Of a stretch of 64,000 nucleotides of DNA, positions 25,093 to 33,509 are shown piece by piece. The DNA lies in contig QORU01000016.1 of the NCBI GenBank assembly GCA_003574785.1, forward strand, positions 62,001 to 126,000, written 5' to 3'. The first letter of the stretch is position 1; every line of letters starts with the position of its first letter. The notes beneath the pieces were generated by a model. That model saw only the letters and a list, made by a program, of their open reading frames with translations, was not told where the DNA came from and made no database searches. The stretch comes from Taklimakanibacter deserti (lineage in GTDB: Bacteria > Pseudomonadota > Alphaproteobacteria > Rhizobiales > Aestuariivirgaceae). The translations under genes and the position numbers were made by a program.

Positions 25093-26466
25093 ATGCGTTC
25101 CTCTCCCGTGCGCGCCGCCGGTATCCCGTCGAAAGCGTCGCTTCTCATCAGCGTTGCGGCTGCTGTGCTGCTCTCGGCCTGTTCCGGCTCGGTGGACCGT
25201 TTCACCGAATCCTCCTCTTCCTCGGAAGACACCCTCTACACCGCCTCGGTACCCAAGAAGGTCCAGCGCGGCGGCGAGGATACGGGCGACAGGGATACGG
25301 CCGTGGCCTCGTCCGACGACCGCGACACGGTCTCGCGCCGGCCGCTGGCCCCCAGCGCCACCAGCAAGGCGGGGCAGAACTACGCCAGCAATGGCTATAA
25401 TTACCAGCAGACCTACAAGCCGGTTTACAAGCAGCCGACGTATCAGCCGCAAGGCGGGCAGGCGGCTGAGGCCGAGCCTTCCAGCAATAGCCAGCCGAAT
25501 ATGGCGGCCAGGTCCGGAACGGTCCGGGTCGAGCCCGGTATGACCCTTTATTCGATCGCCCGCGCCAACCAGCTGAATGTCAGCGAACTGGCGCGCGCCA
25601 ACAACCTCGCCGCACCCTATTCGGTCAGTGTCGGCCAGACGCTGGTCATTCCGGGTCGCGGCAATGCCGTGGCGCCGCAGCCGGCCTATGCCAAACCCGA
25701 CAGCACGCTCGCTTCAGGCGGCGGCATGCACACCGTCCGTGCCGGGGAGACCCTCTATTCGCTGGGTCGCACCTATGGCGTTCATCCCTTCACCATTGCC
25801 AGGCTGAACGGCCTTTCCAACAATGAGGCGCTGCGCCAGGGCCAGTCGTTGCGTATCCCGAAGAACGGTTCGGGCACAGCACCAGCGGTTGCCGGCCACC
25901 AGCCCGAGCACACGCCTCCGGCCGTGAACAAAAGCGCCTCGGCCGGCCTCGACAACGACAATGACGCCGTCGACCAACCGGCGGCCAACAACATGGCCAC
26001 CGCCGCGCCGAAGCCAATCGAGCAGCCGCAGCAGCAAGTGGTCGACAATGGGCAGCCGGCGCAGGAAGCGGGCAGCCTGAGCTTCCGCTGGCCGGTTAAG
26101 GGCCGGGTGATTTCGGGCTATGGCTCGAAGCCGGGCGGCCTGCGCAATGAAGGCATCAACATCGCCGTTCCGGAGGGAACGGACGTGCGTGCCGCCGAAG
26201 CCGGTGTGGTCGCCTATGCCGGCAACGAGCTCAAAGGCTATGGCAACCTCGTGCTCATCCGCCATGAAGGCGGCTGGGTCACCGCCTATGCGCACAACAA
26301 GGACCTGTTCGTGAAGCGTGGCGACACGGTGAAGCGCGGCGATGTCATCTCCAAGGCCGGCCAGACCGGCTCGGTGTCGAGCCCGCAAGTGCATTTCGAG
26401 GTGCGTAAAGGCGCCACCGCTATGGATCCGATGCGCTTCCTCAACGCCTCGACCGCCGCCAACTAG
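25093..26466 (+). CDS. LysM/LytM lipoprotein, NlpD/DipM-type amidase activator
   Basis: Encodes 457 residues. A lipoprotein signal (SLLISVAAAVLLSAC-SG) precedes a disordered Ser/Asp/Gln-rich region, then LysM 1 (about 142-188: VEPGMTLYSIARANQLNVSE), LysM 2 (about 213-260: VRAGETLYSLGRTYGVHPFT), a Pro/Gln-rich linker, and a C-terminal LytM/M23 domain (about 335-450). The zinc ligands of an active peptidase (H and D in HxGxD) are replaced by Asn352 and Asn356 (NEGINIAV), although AYAHN and VHFEV remain. This is as in E. coli NlpD and Caulobacter DipM, which activate amidases during cell separation. It is inferred to be an envelope-anchored septal factor. Confidence 0.88.
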   Translation: MRSSPVRAAGIPSKASLLISVAAAVLLSACSGSVDRFTESSSSSEDTLYTASVPKKVQRGGEDTGDRDTAVASSDDRDTVSRRPLAPSATSKAGQNYASNGYNYQQTYKPVYKQPTYQPQGGQAAEAEPSSNSQPNMAARSGTVRVEPGMTLYSIARANQLNVSELARANNLAAPYSVSVGQTLVIPGRGNAVAPQPAYAKPDSTLASGGGMHTVRAGETLYSLGRTYGVHPFTIARLNGLSNNEALRQGQSLRIPKNGSGTAPAVAGHQPEHTPPAVNKSASAGLDNDNDAVDQPAANNMATAAPKPIEQPQQQVVDNGQPAQEAGSLSFRWPVKGRVISGYGSKPGGLRNEGINIAVPEGTDVRAAEAGVVAYAGNELKGYGNLVLIRHEGGWVTAYAHNKDLFVKRGDTVKRGDVISKAGQTGSVSSPQVHFEVRKGATAMDPMRFLNASTAAN

Positions 26467-26502
26467 ACACGCCTGCATACCGACTGACACAATAGCCCGG
26501 CA

Positions 26503-26578
26503 CTGGCGTGCTGGACGCGAAGCTCCTGTTCTCAAGCCGCAAGCACTTACAGGAGCTTCGCGTCCAGGAGCACGCCAG
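26503..26578. repeat. Large inverted repeat 1 (27/30-base arms)
   Basis: Left arm 26503-26529 (CTGGCGTGCT then GGACGCGAAGCTCCTGT) is perfectly complementary to right arm 26549-26578 except for three extra bases in the right arm. The loop is 19 bases. There is no U-tract. It lies 37 bases after the LysM/LytM gene and 14 bases before a second, unrelated hairpin of the same design. Not a recognised family. Confidence 0.9.
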
Positions 26579-26592
26579 AATCATTTAGTTTG

Positions 26593-26665
26593 CTAATGTC
26601 CTCCCGGTTCGCAAGTTCGTTCGGAGGTGCGGCATGCTCAGCGAACTTGCGAACCGGGACATTAG
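26593..26665. repeat. Large inverted repeat 2 (27/24-base arms)
   Basis: Left arm 26593-26619 (CTAATGTCC, then three extra bases, then CGGTTCGCAAGTTCG) pairs completely with right arm 26642-26665. The loop is 22 bases. It ends 32 bases upstream of the GST start codon, so it would fold in the 5' leader of that mRNA. Its arms do not match those of the first inverted repeat, but arm length, the three-base bulge and loop size are nearly the same. Confidence 0.9.
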
Positions 26666-26697
26666 CGGCCGGGCTATTGCTTTTCAGGGAGTTGTTC

Positions 26698-27360
26698 ATG
26701 ATCGAGGTTTGGGGCCGCCGCAGTTCGAGCAATGTGCAGAAAGTGGTCTGGGCGCTGGATGAGCTGGGCCTGCCCTTCGACCGTCAGGTGGTCGGCGGCG
26801 GCTTTGGCGGCAACCGCGAGCCGGGCTTTCTCGAGATGAATCCCAACGGACTCGTGCCCGTCCTCAAGGACGGCGACATCACCATGTTCGAATCGAACGC
26901 GATCGTGCGCTATCTGGCGGCGCGCTATGGCGAGGGCACTTTGCGTCCGAAAGACGCGAAGGCGCTGGCCATGGCCGAGCAGTGGATGGAATGGCAGCAG
27001 CTCAATGCGGTGCCGCCGATCTCGGCGATGTTCTGGCACCAGGTGCGTTTGCCCCGGGCCCAGCGCAACGACAAGGTGATCGCCGACTCCGAGGCGAACC
27101 TGGCGAAGATGCTGCCGATCGCCGACAAGGCTTTGTCGTCATCTCCATGGTTCGCCGGCGACAGCTTCTCTTTTGGCGATATTGTTCTCGGCGTGCTCTA
27201 TTGGCGCTATTTCAATCTCGCGGAAAAGAGACTCGACACGCCCCACATCCAGCGCTGGTTCGAGGCGCTGCAGCAGCGTCCGGCCTATCGCAAATGGGTC
27301 ATGGTCGAGTTCGGCAGAAGCCCCGAGGAATGGACGGCCCATGAGAAGGCTTTGGGTTGA
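26698..27360 (+). CDS. Glutathione S-transferase family protein
   Basis: Encodes 220 residues. The thioredoxin-like N-domain begins MIEVWGRRSSSNVQKVVWAL, with Ser residues where theta/beta-class enzymes have the catalytic Ser. It continues to the cis-proline and glutathione-binding motifs NPNGLVPVLKDGDITMFESN and IVRYLAARYGEG. The helical C-domain (about 90-215) contains WFAGDSFSFGDIVLGVLYWR with the N-capping S/D box. ATG 26698 is preceded by CAGGGAG. Substrate unknown. Confidence 0.9.
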   Translation: MIEVWGRRSSSNVQKVVWALDELGLPFDRQVVGGGFGGNREPGFLEMNPNGLVPVLKDGDITMFESNAIVRYLAARYGEGTLRPKDAKALAMAEQWMEWQQLNAVPPISAMFWHQVRLPRAQRNDKVIADSEANLAKMLPIADKALSSSPWFAGDSFSFGDIVLGVLYWRYFNLAEKRLDTPHIQRWFEALQQRPAYRKWVMVEFGRSPEEWTAHEKALG

Positions 27361-27372
27361 CCGGCCACCCAT

Positions 27373-28083
27373 ATGGCAACGAGCAAGAAAGACAGGAAGG
27401 CCGTCAAGAAGAAACGGCCGGTCGCAGCAAGACAGAGTCGAGAAAAACCAAATGTTTTCCTCGAAATAGAGGCACTTTCTACATCGAAGCCGCATGACCG
27501 CCTGCGGCTCGCTTCTCTGGCGAGAAAAGCGCGCCATCAAGTTCATCGCTCTGATGCGCTGCAGAAGCTGCGCAAACGGTTTGATAAGGTTCTGATCGAC
27601 GCCCTTCCAATTGCGCTCGTGGACAGAGGTGAGCTTGTCAGGGTCGAGGCCCTCGAGATCATCGCCGAACACGCCCTGTCGTCGTTCGAGTCGGCCTCCA
27701 TCCTCGCCTTGAAGGACAAACATCCCCTCGTGCAGGATCGAGCGGTCTGGGCTTTGGCCGAGATAAAAACACCGACGGCGATCAAAGCGGTGAAGAGATT
27801 TCTTCCGCGGGCGCCGGGCAAAGCAGGTGTCGCGGCTGAGGCCTTCCTGTACACTATTGACTGGGATGCGCGTCGCGTGGATCGCCTGCTAGCTTTTTTA
27901 CAGAATGACGACCAGTCGGTTCGCAGAGCCAGTTCGACTGAGCTTGCTTACATCGTCCGGAAGCAGGATATGGAGCGGACAATCGAGGCCATCAAAGCCG
28001 CAATCAGCCGCGAGCAATATCGCGTCGTGAAGCTCCATCACCGGCGACAGATCCGATACTTGCGCAGCAGATTCGCCAGCTGA
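27373..28083 (+). CDS. HEAT-repeat-like protein with basic N-terminus
   Basis: Encodes 236 residues. The first 25 are Lys/Arg-rich (MATSKKDRKAVKKKRPVAAR). The remainder is all-helical with about four to five HEAT-like units, for example VRVEALEIIAEHALSSFESA, DKHPLVQDRAVWALAEIKTP and DDQSVRRASSTELAYIVRKQ. Such proteins are scaffolds; no partner is evident. GC content is below that of the GST upstream, from which it is separated by 12 bases, so it may be a more recent arrival. Confidence 0.68.
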   Translation: MATSKKDRKAVKKKRPVAARQSREKPNVFLEIEALSTSKPHDRLRLASLARKARHQVHRSDALQKLRKRFDKVLIDALPIALVDRGELVRVEALEIIAEHALSSFESASILALKDKHPLVQDRAVWALAEIKTPTAIKAVKRFLPRAPGKAGVAAEAFLYTIDWDARRVDRLLAFLQNDDQSVRRASSTELAYIVRKQDMERTIEAIKAAISREQYRVVKLHHRRQIRYLRSRFAS

Positions 28084-28102
28084 TTTCCGCAAGGGGGATG
28101 TA

Positions 28103-28978
28103 TTAACCCTCGATCTTGACACCGAGCCTACCGGCGAGGTCCTGGACGAACTGCCAGGCGACGCGGCCCGAGCGGCTGCCGCGCGTCGTCGCCCATTCGA
28201 CGGCCTGGGCGCGCATCTCTTCCGGCTTGATCCCGAGTTTGAAGTGGCGGGCGTAACCCTCGATCATTTCAAAGAATTCGTCCTGCGAGCAATTGTGGAA
28301 ACCGAGCCACAGGCCGAAGCGATCGGAGAGCGAGACCTTCTCCTGCACCGCCTCTGACGGGTTGATGGCGGTCGAGCGTTCATTCTCCATCATGTCGCGC
28401 GGCAGGAGGTGCCGGCGGTTCGAGGTGGCATAGAAGATCATGTTCTGAGGCCTGCCCTCGATGCCGCCTTCGAGCGCCGCCTTGAGCGACTTGTAGGACG
28501 TGTCATTGGCATCGAAGGAGAGATCGTCGCAGAAGACGATGAAGGAAAGGTCGCGCCGGGCGCGGATCAGGGTCATGAGCTGCGGCAGGCTTTCGATATC
28601 CTCGCGATGGATCTCGACGAGCTTGAGCCGGTTTCCCGTCTCTTCATTGACGAGATGGTGCGCGGCCTTGACCAGCGAGCTCTTGCCCATGCCGCGCGCG
28701 CCCCAGAGGAGCGCGTTGTTGGCGGGAAGCCCTGCGGCGAAGCGGCGGGTATTGTCGATGAGGATGTCGCGGGTCTGATCGATGCCGCGCAGCAGGCTCA
28801 TATCGACCCGGTTGACCTTGGCCACAGGCTCGAGCCGCCGCGCCGGCGCGTTCCAGATGAAGGCCGCGGCCGAGCCCAAGTCGGCGGGCGGCAAGGGGGC
28901 AGGGGCCAGCCTTTCGAGGGCGGCGGCGATCCGGCTCAAAGTGGCCGCAAGTTCGTCTTGGGAAAGGTCTTTTGGCAT
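28103..28978 (-). CDS. DUF815-family AAA+ ATPase
   Basis: Encodes 291 residues. Walker A is LLWGARGMGKSSLVKAAHHL (about residue 97), Walker B FIVFCDDLSFDAND, sensor-1 MIFYATSNRRHLLPRDMMEN. KVNRVDMSLLRGIDQTRDIL precedes the P-loop as in other DUF815 proteins. The usual length is about 290. ATG 28978 (MPKDLSQDELAATLSRIAAA) is chosen over a 36-codon extension that runs into the yajC promoter region. The biological role of the family is not well known. Divergent from yajC. Confidence 0.88.
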   Translation of the reverse strand: MPKDLSQDELAATLSRIAAALERLAPAPLPPADLGSAAAFIWNAPARRLEPVAKVNRVDMSLLRGIDQTRDILIDNTRRFAAGLPANNALLWGARGMGKSSLVKAAHHLVNEETGNRLKLVEIHREDIESLPQLMTLIRARRDLSFIVFCDDLSFDANDTSYKSLKAALEGGIEGRPQNMIFYATSNRRHLLPRDMMENERSTAINPSEAVQEKVSLSDRFGLWLGFHNCSQDEFFEMIEGYARHFKLGIKPEEMRAQAVEWATTRGSRSGRVAWQFVQDLAGRLGVKIEG

Positions 28979-29138
28979 GGCGCCGGTCCATAAACCCTTG
29001 ACGTTCCAGGGGCAAGAAGGCCCGCGGCAGGCAGGTGACATTTGGTTGCAATGGTGGTTTTCGGCGCTATATACCCCTAAACCCAAATCGGGCGGCCCTA
29101 TTTACCCGCCTCAACCGCCCAGAGGAGACAGCCCCGAA

Positions 29139-29483
29139 ATGTTCATAACCCCCGCTTTTGCACAGGCCACGGGGTCGCCCGGCACCGGTGATTTCATCGG
29201 CATGATTCTGCCACTTGTGATGATCATGGTGGTGTTCTGGTTCCTGCTGATCCGCCCGCAGCAGAAGCGGCAGAAGGAGCATCAGGAATTGATCGGCAAG
29301 GTTGCCCGCGGCGATACGATCGTGACCTCGGGCGGCCTCATCGGGCGGGTGTCGAAAGTGGTGGACGAGCGCGAGCTCCTGGTGGAAGTCGGAGAGAATG
29401 TGAAGGTCCGCATCGTGCGCAGCGCCATTGCCGAGGTCCGCGCCAAGGGCGAGCCCATCAAGGACGATGCGGCGAAGAAGTAA
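29139..29483 (+). CDS. yajC: Sec translocon accessory protein YajC
   Basis: Encodes 114 residues. It has a single membrane helix (IGMILPLVMIMVVFWFLLIR) followed directly by the signature PQQKRQKEHQELIGKVARGD and a cytoplasmic small domain (IVTSGGLIGRVSKVVDEREL). It forms a membrane complex with SecDF. It is first in the operon yajC - secD-like - secD - secF, and GAGGAGACAG upstream serves as ribosome site. Confidence 0.95.
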   Translation: MFITPAFAQATGSPGTGDFIGMILPLVMIMVVFWFLLIRPQQKRQKEHQELIGKVARGDTIVTSGGLIGRVSKVVDERELLVEVGENVKVRIVRSAIAEVRAKGEPIKDDAAKK

Positions 29484-29495
29484 GATCGGCGTCAG

Positions 29496-30524
29496 ATGCT
29501 TCATTTCCCCCGCTGGAAAGTCACCGCCATCCTGGCTACAGGACTTGCCGGCGCCACTTTCGCCGTATCCCACGTCTCGGCAGAGAGTTTCCTGGCGGAG
29601 CTTGATGGCGAGGACTTGCTGGATACGGTGATCGCCCGGCAGGCTGGCGCCGTGCGCGCCGCCTTGCGGGACGCAGGCATCAGCGACAACGGTGTCAAGG
29701 CGACGCCCAAGGGCCTGACGGCGGAGATTTTGGCAGCCGGTGACGTCGAAAAGGCGAGAGAGATACTGGACGGCCTTGTCCGATCGAACCGCGATGGAAG
29801 CGGCAATCCGATCTTCACTCTTGCGCGGTCAGGGCAGCGATTCACCTTCACGCTCTCGGACACGGAGGGCGAGGCCCTGATCAATCAAGCCGTGGAACAG
29901 TCGATAGAGATCCTCCATGACCGCCTCGATCGCCTGGGCGTCACGGATGCTTCCGTTCGGCGCCAGGACCGCCGCCGCATCCTCATTGAACTGCCGGACA
30001 ACACCAACGCGGTGCAGACCGCCAGGATGATCGGCCGGAAAGGAACGCTTGCCTTCCAGGCCGTTTGTGAAAGCCAGCCCGCCGAGGCAGGGGATGTCCC
30101 GCCGGCGGATTGCGTCGCCTACCCGCTCAAGCAGGCTCCTCAAGAGAAACTCTGGGTTCAGACGGCGACGAGCGCTGTGGTCGGCGGGGACGACATCGAT
30201 GACGGTGAAGCAAGTATCGATCCCGCCAGCAAGAAGCCGGTGATCAATTTCAAGTTCAATCGGAAGGGCGCTGAACGTTTTGGCAAGTTGACGAGCGATC
30301 ATGTCGGCAAGTCTCTTGCCATCATTCTCGACCAGCGCGTTGTCAGCGCTCCGCACATCAATGAACCTGTTCTCGGCGGCGCCGGTCAGATTTCGGGGGA
30401 TTTCACGCCCGAAGAAGCCTGGAGCGTGGCGCTCGCTCTGCGCTCGGGCGCTTTGCCGGCGCGAATACACTACATAGCAACCGGCCCCGGCACTGATGCC
30501 CGGGCAAAGCAGCAAGATCCTTAA
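29496..30524 (+). CDS. Truncated SecD paralogue: N-terminal helix and periplasmic domain only
   Basis: Encodes 342 residues. It aligns with the first ~360 residues of the adjacent SecD: MLHFPRWKVTAILATGLAGA against MLYFSRWKVVAILLSVLAGI, FQAVCESQPAEAGDVPPADC against FQLVCESQPNSATDNPPQDC, and AHINEPVLGGAGQISGDFTP-like motifs. It ends at ALRSGALPARIHYIATGPGT plus a few residues, exactly before the five-helix RND channel part. It is an intact frame, so it looks maintained and not decaying, though its N-terminal DLQGG motif region is missing. It could be a periplasmic partner or decoy for the Sec machinery. The stop is one base from the secD start. Confidence 0.85.
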   Translation: MLHFPRWKVTAILATGLAGATFAVSHVSAESFLAELDGEDLLDTVIARQAGAVRAALRDAGISDNGVKATPKGLTAEILAAGDVEKAREILDGLVRSNRDGSGNPIFTLARSGQRFTFTLSDTEGEALINQAVEQSIEILHDRLDRLGVTDASVRRQDRRRILIELPDNTNAVQTARMIGRKGTLAFQAVCESQPAEAGDVPPADCVAYPLKQAPQEKLWVQTATSAVVGGDDIDDGEASIDPASKKPVINFKFNRKGAERFGKLTSDHVGKSLAIILDQRVVSAPHINEPVLGGAGQISGDFTPEEAWSVALALRSGALPARIHYIATGPGTDARAKQQDP

Positions 30525-30525
30525 G

Positions 30526-32130
30526 ATGCTTTATTTCTCCCGCTGGAAAGTCGTGGCCATCCTGCTTTCGGTGCTCGCCGGCATCCTCTTTGCGCTGCCC
30601 AACATCCTGCCCAAGAACATGCAGGACACCTTGCACCAGTACACGATCCTGCGCCCGGTGACGCTCGGCCTCGATTTGCAGGGCGGCTCCAACGTCCTCA
30701 TGGAGGTCGACCGCAAGGAGCTCGTCAACACGCTGATCGTCCAGCAGATGGGCGATGTCCGCGCGGCTCTGCGCACCGCCCGCATCGGCTACAAGCTCAA
30801 CCGCACGCCGAACGGCGTCATCGTGCAGATCACCGAGGCCGCCGATGCCGACAAGGCGAACGAGGTCCTGCGCGGGCTGACGCAGCCGATCGACACCGGC
30901 ATGTTCGGTACCGGCGTGGCCAATCATATTTTCAATCTCGAGCGCTCCGGCCAGCAATTCACTTTCAGCTTCTCCGAGGCCGGCCTCGAAGCGCGTGTGA
31001 GCCGGGCGGTGGAGCAGTCGCTGCGCATCATCGAGAACCGCGTCAACGGCACCGGCATCGCCGAGGCCTCGATCCAGCGCCAGGGCAGGGACCGCATCGT
31101 GATCCAGCTGCCGGGCGTCGGCGATCCCGACCAGGTCGTCAAGATGATCGGCCAGACGGCGAAGCTCACCTTCCAGCTCGTCTGCGAAAGCCAGCCCAAT
31201 TCGGCGACCGACAATCCGCCCCAGGATTGCGCGTCCTATCCGTTGAAGGAAAACCCGCAGCAGAATTTGTGGGTGCAGACATCGAGTGCGGCGACCGTGG
31301 ATGGCGCCGACCTCAACGACGCGCAGGCCGGTTTCGATTCGCGCAACAACGAGCCGATCGTCAATTTCCGCTTCAACCAGAAGGGCGCGCTGCGCTTCGG
31401 CAAGCTCACCACCGACAATGTCGGCAAGCCCTTCGCCATCGTGCTCGACAACCAGGTCATCAGCTATCCGCGCATCAACGAGCCGATCCTTGGCGGCTCG
31501 GGCCAGATCTCCGGCAATTTCACGGTCGAGGAAGCCAACAGCCTCGCCATCGTGCTGCGCTCGGGCGCCTTGCCGGCGCGGCTGATCCCGGTCGAGCAGC
31601 GCACCGTGGGGCCGAGCCTCGGATCGGACTCGATCAGGGCCGGCGCCGTCGCCTCGGTCATCGCCTTGGTCGCGGTCATGATCTTCATGCTGATCGCTTA
31701 TGGCCTGTTCGGCATATTCGCCAATTTCGCGCTCATCGTGAACCTCATCCTGTTGATCGGCATCATGTCGGTCGCGGGCTTCACGCTGACCTTGCCGGGC
31801 ATCGCCGGCATCGTGCTCACCATGGGCATCGCGGTCGATTCCAACGTGCTGGTCTATGAGCGCATCCGTGAGGAATGGCGTCACGGGCGCACCGCGCTCA
31901 ACTCGATCGAGACCGGTTTCCGGGCGGCGCTGGCGACGGTGCTCGACTCGAACATCACCTCCTTCATCGCCGCCGTGGTGCTGTTCGGCGTCGGCTCGGG
32001 TCCGGTGCGCGGCTTCGCCATCGCCCATGCCATCGGCATCCTCACCACCATGTTCACCGCCTTCACTTTCACCCGCCTCATCGTCTCGTGGTGGGTGCGA
32101 ACGACGAAACCCAAAGAGGTCCCGCTCTAA
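30526..32130 (+). CDS. secD: Protein-export membrane protein SecD
   Basis: Encodes 534 residues. It uses the proton gradient with SecF to pull exported proteins into the periplasm. It has an N-terminal helix, the signature LGLDLQGGSNVLMEVD, a large periplasmic P1 domain (about 60-350), and five C-terminal helices containing AGVASVIALVAVM-like segments and MGIAVDSNVLVYERIREEWR, the RND motif D4. ATG 30526 follows the paralogue stop after one base. Normal length and arrangement. Confidence 0.96.
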   Translation: MLYFSRWKVVAILLSVLAGILFALPNILPKNMQDTLHQYTILRPVTLGLDLQGGSNVLMEVDRKELVNTLIVQQMGDVRAALRTARIGYKLNRTPNGVIVQITEAADADKANEVLRGLTQPIDTGMFGTGVANHIFNLERSGQQFTFSFSEAGLEARVSRAVEQSLRIIENRVNGTGIAEASIQRQGRDRIVIQLPGVGDPDQVVKMIGQTAKLTFQLVCESQPNSATDNPPQDCASYPLKENPQQNLWVQTSSAATVDGADLNDAQAGFDSRNNEPIVNFRFNQKGALRFGKLTTDNVGKPFAIVLDNQVISYPRINEPILGGSGQISGNFTVEEANSLAIVLRSGALPARLIPVEQRTVGPSLGSDSIRAGAVASVIALVAVMIFMLIAYGLFGIFANFALIVNLILLIGIMSVAGFTLTLPGIAGIVLTMGIAVDSNVLVYERIREEWRHGRTALNSIETGFRAALATVLDSNITSFIAAVVLFGVGSGPVRGFAIAHAIGILTTMFTAFTFTRLIVSWWVRTTKPKEVPL

Positions 32131-32142
32131 GCGGATATTCAC

Positions 32143-33102
32143 ATGTTCAAGCCCATTCGGTTCATACCGGACGACACCAAGATCAAGTTCATGTTCTGGA
32201 GCCGTTACGGCTACTTTGCATCCGGTCTTGCCTGCCTCGCCTCCCTCCTGCTCTTCGTCTTCGTCGGCCTCAATTACGGCGTCGATTTCAAGGGCGGCAC
32301 AGTCTTCGTCATCCGCACCGAGCAGCCTGCCAATCTCGACGAGCTTCGCAGCAAGGTGAACAGTCTCGGCTTCGGCGATGCCGAATTGCAGGATTTCGGC
32401 GGCTCGGGGCATGAAGTGCTGATCCGCCTGCCGACGATCGAGGGCGGCGAGGACGTCCAAAGGACCGTTCAAGACAAGGTCAAGCAGGTATTGGGCGCCG
32501 GGATCGAATATCTGTCCATCGATGTCGTCGGTCCCAAAGTATCCGGTGAGTATGCCCAACAGGGTATCGTGGCCATGCTCGTCGCGATCATTGGAATTCT
32601 TATTTATATCTGGTTCAGATTCGAATGGCAGTTCGCCATTGCGACGGTTATGTCGCTTCTGCATGACATCATGCTGTCGATCGGATTCTTCGTGCTGATC
32701 CGGCTCGAATTCAATTTGCAGATCATCGCGGCGCTGCTGACCATCGTCGGCTATTCGCTCAACGACACCGTCGTCGTGTTCGACCGCGTCCGGGAATATC
32801 TGCGCAAGTACAAGCAGATGCCGCTCGCCGACTTGATCGACTTCTCGATCAACAGCGTGCTGCCGAGAACGCTGCTGACCTCGGTGACGACGCTTCTCGC
32901 CCTCTTCGCGCTCTATATCTTCGGCGGCGAGGTGCTGAAGGGCTTCACGCTCGCCATGATCTGGGGCGTGATCATCGCCACCTATTCGTCGATCTTCTCG
33001 GCTGCGTCGCTGCTGGCGATCCTGGGCGTCAACCGCGATGCCATCCAGATCCAGCCGAGCGGCAGCAAAGTGGAGAAGAAGACGGCGGCGGCGCGGCCCT
33101 GA
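32143..33102 (+). CDS. secF: Protein-export membrane protein SecF
   Basis: Encodes 319 residues. It has an N-terminal helix, then LNYGVDFKGGTVFVIRTEQP (SecF signature), a small periplasmic domain and five helices with TIVGYSLNDTVVVFDRVREY and LPRTLLTSVTTLLALFALYI. The C-terminus is short and basic. Twelve bases after secD; its TGA overlaps the ATG of the Mth938-like gene. Confidence 0.96.
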   Translation: MFKPIRFIPDDTKIKFMFWSRYGYFASGLACLASLLLFVFVGLNYGVDFKGGTVFVIRTEQPANLDELRSKVNSLGFGDAELQDFGGSGHEVLIRLPTIEGGEDVQRTVQDKVKQVLGAGIEYLSIDVVGPKVSGEYAQQGIVAMLVAIIGILIYIWFRFEWQFAIATVMSLLHDIMLSIGFFVLIRLEFNLQIIAALLTIVGYSLNDTVVVFDRVREYLRKYKQMPLADLIDFSINSVLPRTLLTSVTTLLALFALYIFGGEVLKGFTLAMIWGVIIATYSSIFSAASLLAILGVNRDAIQIQPSGSKVEKKTAAARP

Positions 33103-33509
33103 TGACGAGCGACCCTCATCCGCCGGGTGAGGGAGACCGCTTTCTCCCCGAACGCGCGCCCATCGATTCCTATGGCAATGGCGGTTTCCGCTTTGCCGCC
33201 ATGTCGCACCAGGGTTCGCTGCTGATCCTGGCCAATGGCATGCATGCCTGGCGTCCCGGCCGGTTCTCCGACGTCACCAAGGAGGACTTCGCCGCCGTCC
33301 TCTCAGGCGACAAGCGCCCGGCCTTCCTGCTCTTCGGGACGGGGAGCGAGATGCATTTTCCTTCAGCCGAACTCAGGAAAGCCTTCGCCGAGGCCCAAGT
33401 CGCGCTCGAAGCCATGACGACCGGTGCGGCGGTGCGCACCTATAACATCCTCCTCGCCGAGAAGCGCGACGTCACGGCCGCTCTGATCGCCGTCGAGGCG
33501 GTCCGATGA
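33102..33509 (+). CDS. Mth938-like (DUF498) protein, NDUFAF3 homologue
   Basis: Encodes 135 residues. The fold is shown by PIDSYGNGGFRFAAMSHQGS, PAFLLFGTGSEMHFPSAELR and MTTGAAVRTYNILLAEKRDV. This family contains the human complex I assembly factor NDUFAF3. It overlaps both secF and the next gene, whose product resembles NDUFAF6. The pairing of both suggests a role in respiratory complex I assembly, not in secretion; that is inference from family knowledge. Confidence 0.85.
   Translation: MTSDPHPPGEGDRFLPERAPIDSYGNGGFRFAAMSHQGSLLILANGMHAWRPGRFSDVTKEDFAAVLSGDKRPAFLLFGTGSEMHFPSAELRKAFAEAQVALEAMTTGAAVRTYNILLAEKRDVTAALIAVEAVR

Noticed and set aside
26503..26665. CRISPR-like array from the two hairpins
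   Set aside because: The two palindromes have different sequences and there are only two; no repeat-spacer pattern and no cas gene.
30403..32664. 753-codon open frame on the minus strand
   Set aside because: Antisense to secD; Asp/His/Arg-rich shadow sequence.
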